A stretch of DNA of 59,981 nucleotides from Gnetum montanum. Its lineage: Eukaryota > Streptophyta > Gnetopsida > Gnetales > Gnetaceae. Of this stretch, positions 58,056 through 59,981 are shown one piece after another. Made by a program: the position numbers and the translations under genes. The notes under the pieces were generated by a model that saw only the letters and a list, made by a program, of their open reading frames with translations, did no database searches and had not been told where the DNA came from. Location of the stretch: the NCBI GenBank assembly GCA_015680685.1, contig MNCI01006078.1, positions 647-60,627 on the forward strand, written 5' to 3'. Numbering within the stretch: position 1 is the first letter of the stretch; each line of letters begins with the position of its first letter.

Positions 58056-59981
58056 TACCCCCATGATTGAATGAAAACTCGTCCTCAAGTTCCTTACAAA
58101 ATATTAGGAAGGTATGGGATTATTGACTTGAATGACAACTAATGGTGAATGGGATGACATGTGAACGGATCAACATTGCAATACATGACAATATTAGTGT
58201 TCATGACTACAAGAATGAACACTATACAAAATTGACGTCTAGCCTATTTGGCAGCTGAGAGAGAAGAAAGAGAGAGAAAAGAAGAAGATGTGTTGTTGCC
58301 AACGCCAAGATTGCACTTTCCGTTGTCCATCCATAACCGTGCCATCAATCTTGTTCCTTGCACAACCATTCCAGCACTAGTCCATCTTGAGTGTTTCCTC
58401 CAGGTCCAGTCCATTGATGTATGATTACCATCTGCACATACAACACAATCACATATGAGCAAGGATAAGTAAATCACAATAGAGTTGATACATTGCCTTG
58501 GTGTAAGGTCCATTGGCTGAGTTGTGATATGGCCCATACGGATTCTAGAGATATAACACTGGTGACTACCCAAGGTGTAGGGGTTAGGAAAAATTGAAAA
58601 AATTAGACCAAGGCCCCCATGACTAAGAGCGATCCTTCGGTAGCGATAGAATGGAAAAAGATAAGGAATAAGAAAGATGAAGAAAAAGAAATAACAACAA
58701 TGCCAATAAAATGGATGTTAGAGATGGGAATGAACAAAACAAATGTTGATTATGGAAATGTTTAAAGGAAAGCAGTTAATTGATGCACCAAATAGGAATG
58801 CCAGTGGGTCCTTGCCAAAGCAGGTTCATGCCCTTTTATGCCCTAAAAAACCCACATTCAAAGAGTCTGTAGGCTCTAGAAATGTCATTTGGGAGCAAGA
58901 GTTAAAGACTTAACCCCAAGAATTCACCAAAGAGAAAAAAATGCATCAACCAAAATATAGACTACTAATACAATCGGCAATGAGGTGGAAAGTGGAGAAA
59001 CAATGATGGGAAGAAGAGAATGGAATGGAGTTCCAAGAACAAGGTGGTGTACAGCCTCTTGTGTATTTATGGTTAATTTGACTGAGTAGATCTCATTCCA
59101 AATCCAGCCTCAAATAATCCACATCCAGTGACTTCGCATTAATACACTTGGCCAATCCATCCACTTGAAGTAACAAGAATGCTTCTACCAAAGAGTCACC
59201 ACCATTCCAAGGAAATGAGAAATGGAAAAGTAGGAAGTGAGAGAGGGCCTTAGTTAGAGGGAACATGTTTGTTTAGTCCCATAACTAGTGCTTGTAGCCT
59301 AGATGATTATTTTTTCTAAGGGGTGTGCTTTGAATTCTCACTATTTTGTGTGTGTGTTTTTTTTCTTGCGTGAGAACCACACCATGCAAAGACTTATTTT
59401 TATTGGCTCAGCTTCCCAAAAATGGAGCAACGTTAGAATGGTAAGGAAAGCTCAAGAAGAAAACATCCAAGCACCCAAGAGAATAGCCAACACAAATGCA
59501 TCAAATCCCTTTGAAGTCACATCCTTTTCAGTCCTTGAGTCCTTCCTTAGTTTGAGAAATGCCTAGTCATGAATTCGTTAATAGTTTTATTATTAGAGAA
59601 GGGGACTGCACAGTTCCAAGCCAAGAGAGACCATAGAAATTCATGGATGCATGGATGACGTAGACTCATTGCCTGTTATATCAAAAGGACCATACCTTAG
59701 TATCAACATTATAACTCAAAGGTAAATACCAAACATTAGTAATCAATAGAATATAGTTCATACCACCATCATGAGCACTTATAAGGTGACGAATCTAACA
59801 AAACAAAAACAACAAACAAAGAAAAAAAAATAGTCACACAAAGAAATGAGAAAGTATAACGATGTTGCAAAACAAAAAGTTGTAAAATTAAAGAGAATGA
59901 AAAATATTTATTAATCCTTCTTATTATTAGAATGAGGGATATCCCCCATAACTAAATGGCTGAGCATGGCAAGGATTAATA
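58056..59981 (-). mobile_element. 3' internal region of element C, cut by window edge
   Basis: This is collinear with the 3' internal regions of A and B ('gaatgaaaactcgtcctcaag' after the tract; the 'ctagtgcttgtagcct' block near 59287, matching 47760 and 53331). No coding feature lies in the visible part; gag would lie beyond the window. Confidence 0.7.

Noticed and set aside
1-59981. CRISPR array, operon or bacterial-type system
   Set aside because: The spliced plant genes and retrotransposons exclude a prokaryotic origin; the short repeats are LTR parts or minisatellites without spacers.

Overview
This window is nuclear DNA of a seed plant, most likely a gymnosperm (conifer-like). The basis is AT-rich intergenic sequence with only two recognisable host genes in 60 kb, one of which has multi-kilobase introns, set among old, heavily mutated LTR retrotransposons, LINE remnants and tRNA-derived SINE-like pieces. 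The organism call is inference; the genes themselves are clear.

Host genes occupy roughly 6.3-20.1 kb. On the + strand, 6382-16715 is a nine-exon TIC22-like gene (chloroplast protein import, intermembrane space), with a 5.4-kb second intron, seven cleanly spliced downstream exons (all introns phase 0) and an apparent 1-base frameshift in exon 2. About 1.9 kb downstream, at 18648-20087, is an intronless, very GC-rich gene for a BTB/POZ (KCTD/T1-type) protein with a C-terminal beta-propeller-like region. A perfect 3 x 53-bp tandem repeat and a G-box lie upstream of it.

The rest is transposon-derived. One LTR family dominates, with ten copies: 1-206, 1407-2225, 22290, 23080, 32223, 35773, 45392, 51301, 56800 and 57268. 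Its LTRs begin TGATGAG on the + strand and mostly end CTCATCA, the elements run on the minus strand, and the TATA box lies only about 70 bp from the LTR edge behind an array of GATATC palindromes. At 45.4-60.0 kb three minus-strand members (A, B, C) are nested: B sits 6 bp upstream of the gag start codon of A, and C sits inside the 5' LTR of B. A and B carry a decayed gag with a variant zinc knuckle and no visible pol, so they look like gag-only non-autonomous elements. A relative at 23.1-27.4 kb carries instead a coiled-coil/plant-transposon-like ORF. Two LTRs of the family (32223-33092, 35773-36565) are solo, the second with a perfect 5-bp target duplication.

A different non-autonomous element (H, 35247-39459) has about 720-bp LTRs, an initiator-Met-type primer site and a decayed ORF of unknown function; the solo LTR at 35773 is nested in its 3' LTR. 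A third, + strand gag-bearing element (G) lies around 29-34 kb. The long AT-rich stretches at 2.2-5.8, 20.5-22.3, 27.4-29.0, 34.0-35.2 and 39.5-45.4 kb hold no intact gene that I can recognise; they contain diverged tandem repeats, a G-quadruplex motif and a minus-strand LINE remnant near 43 kb.
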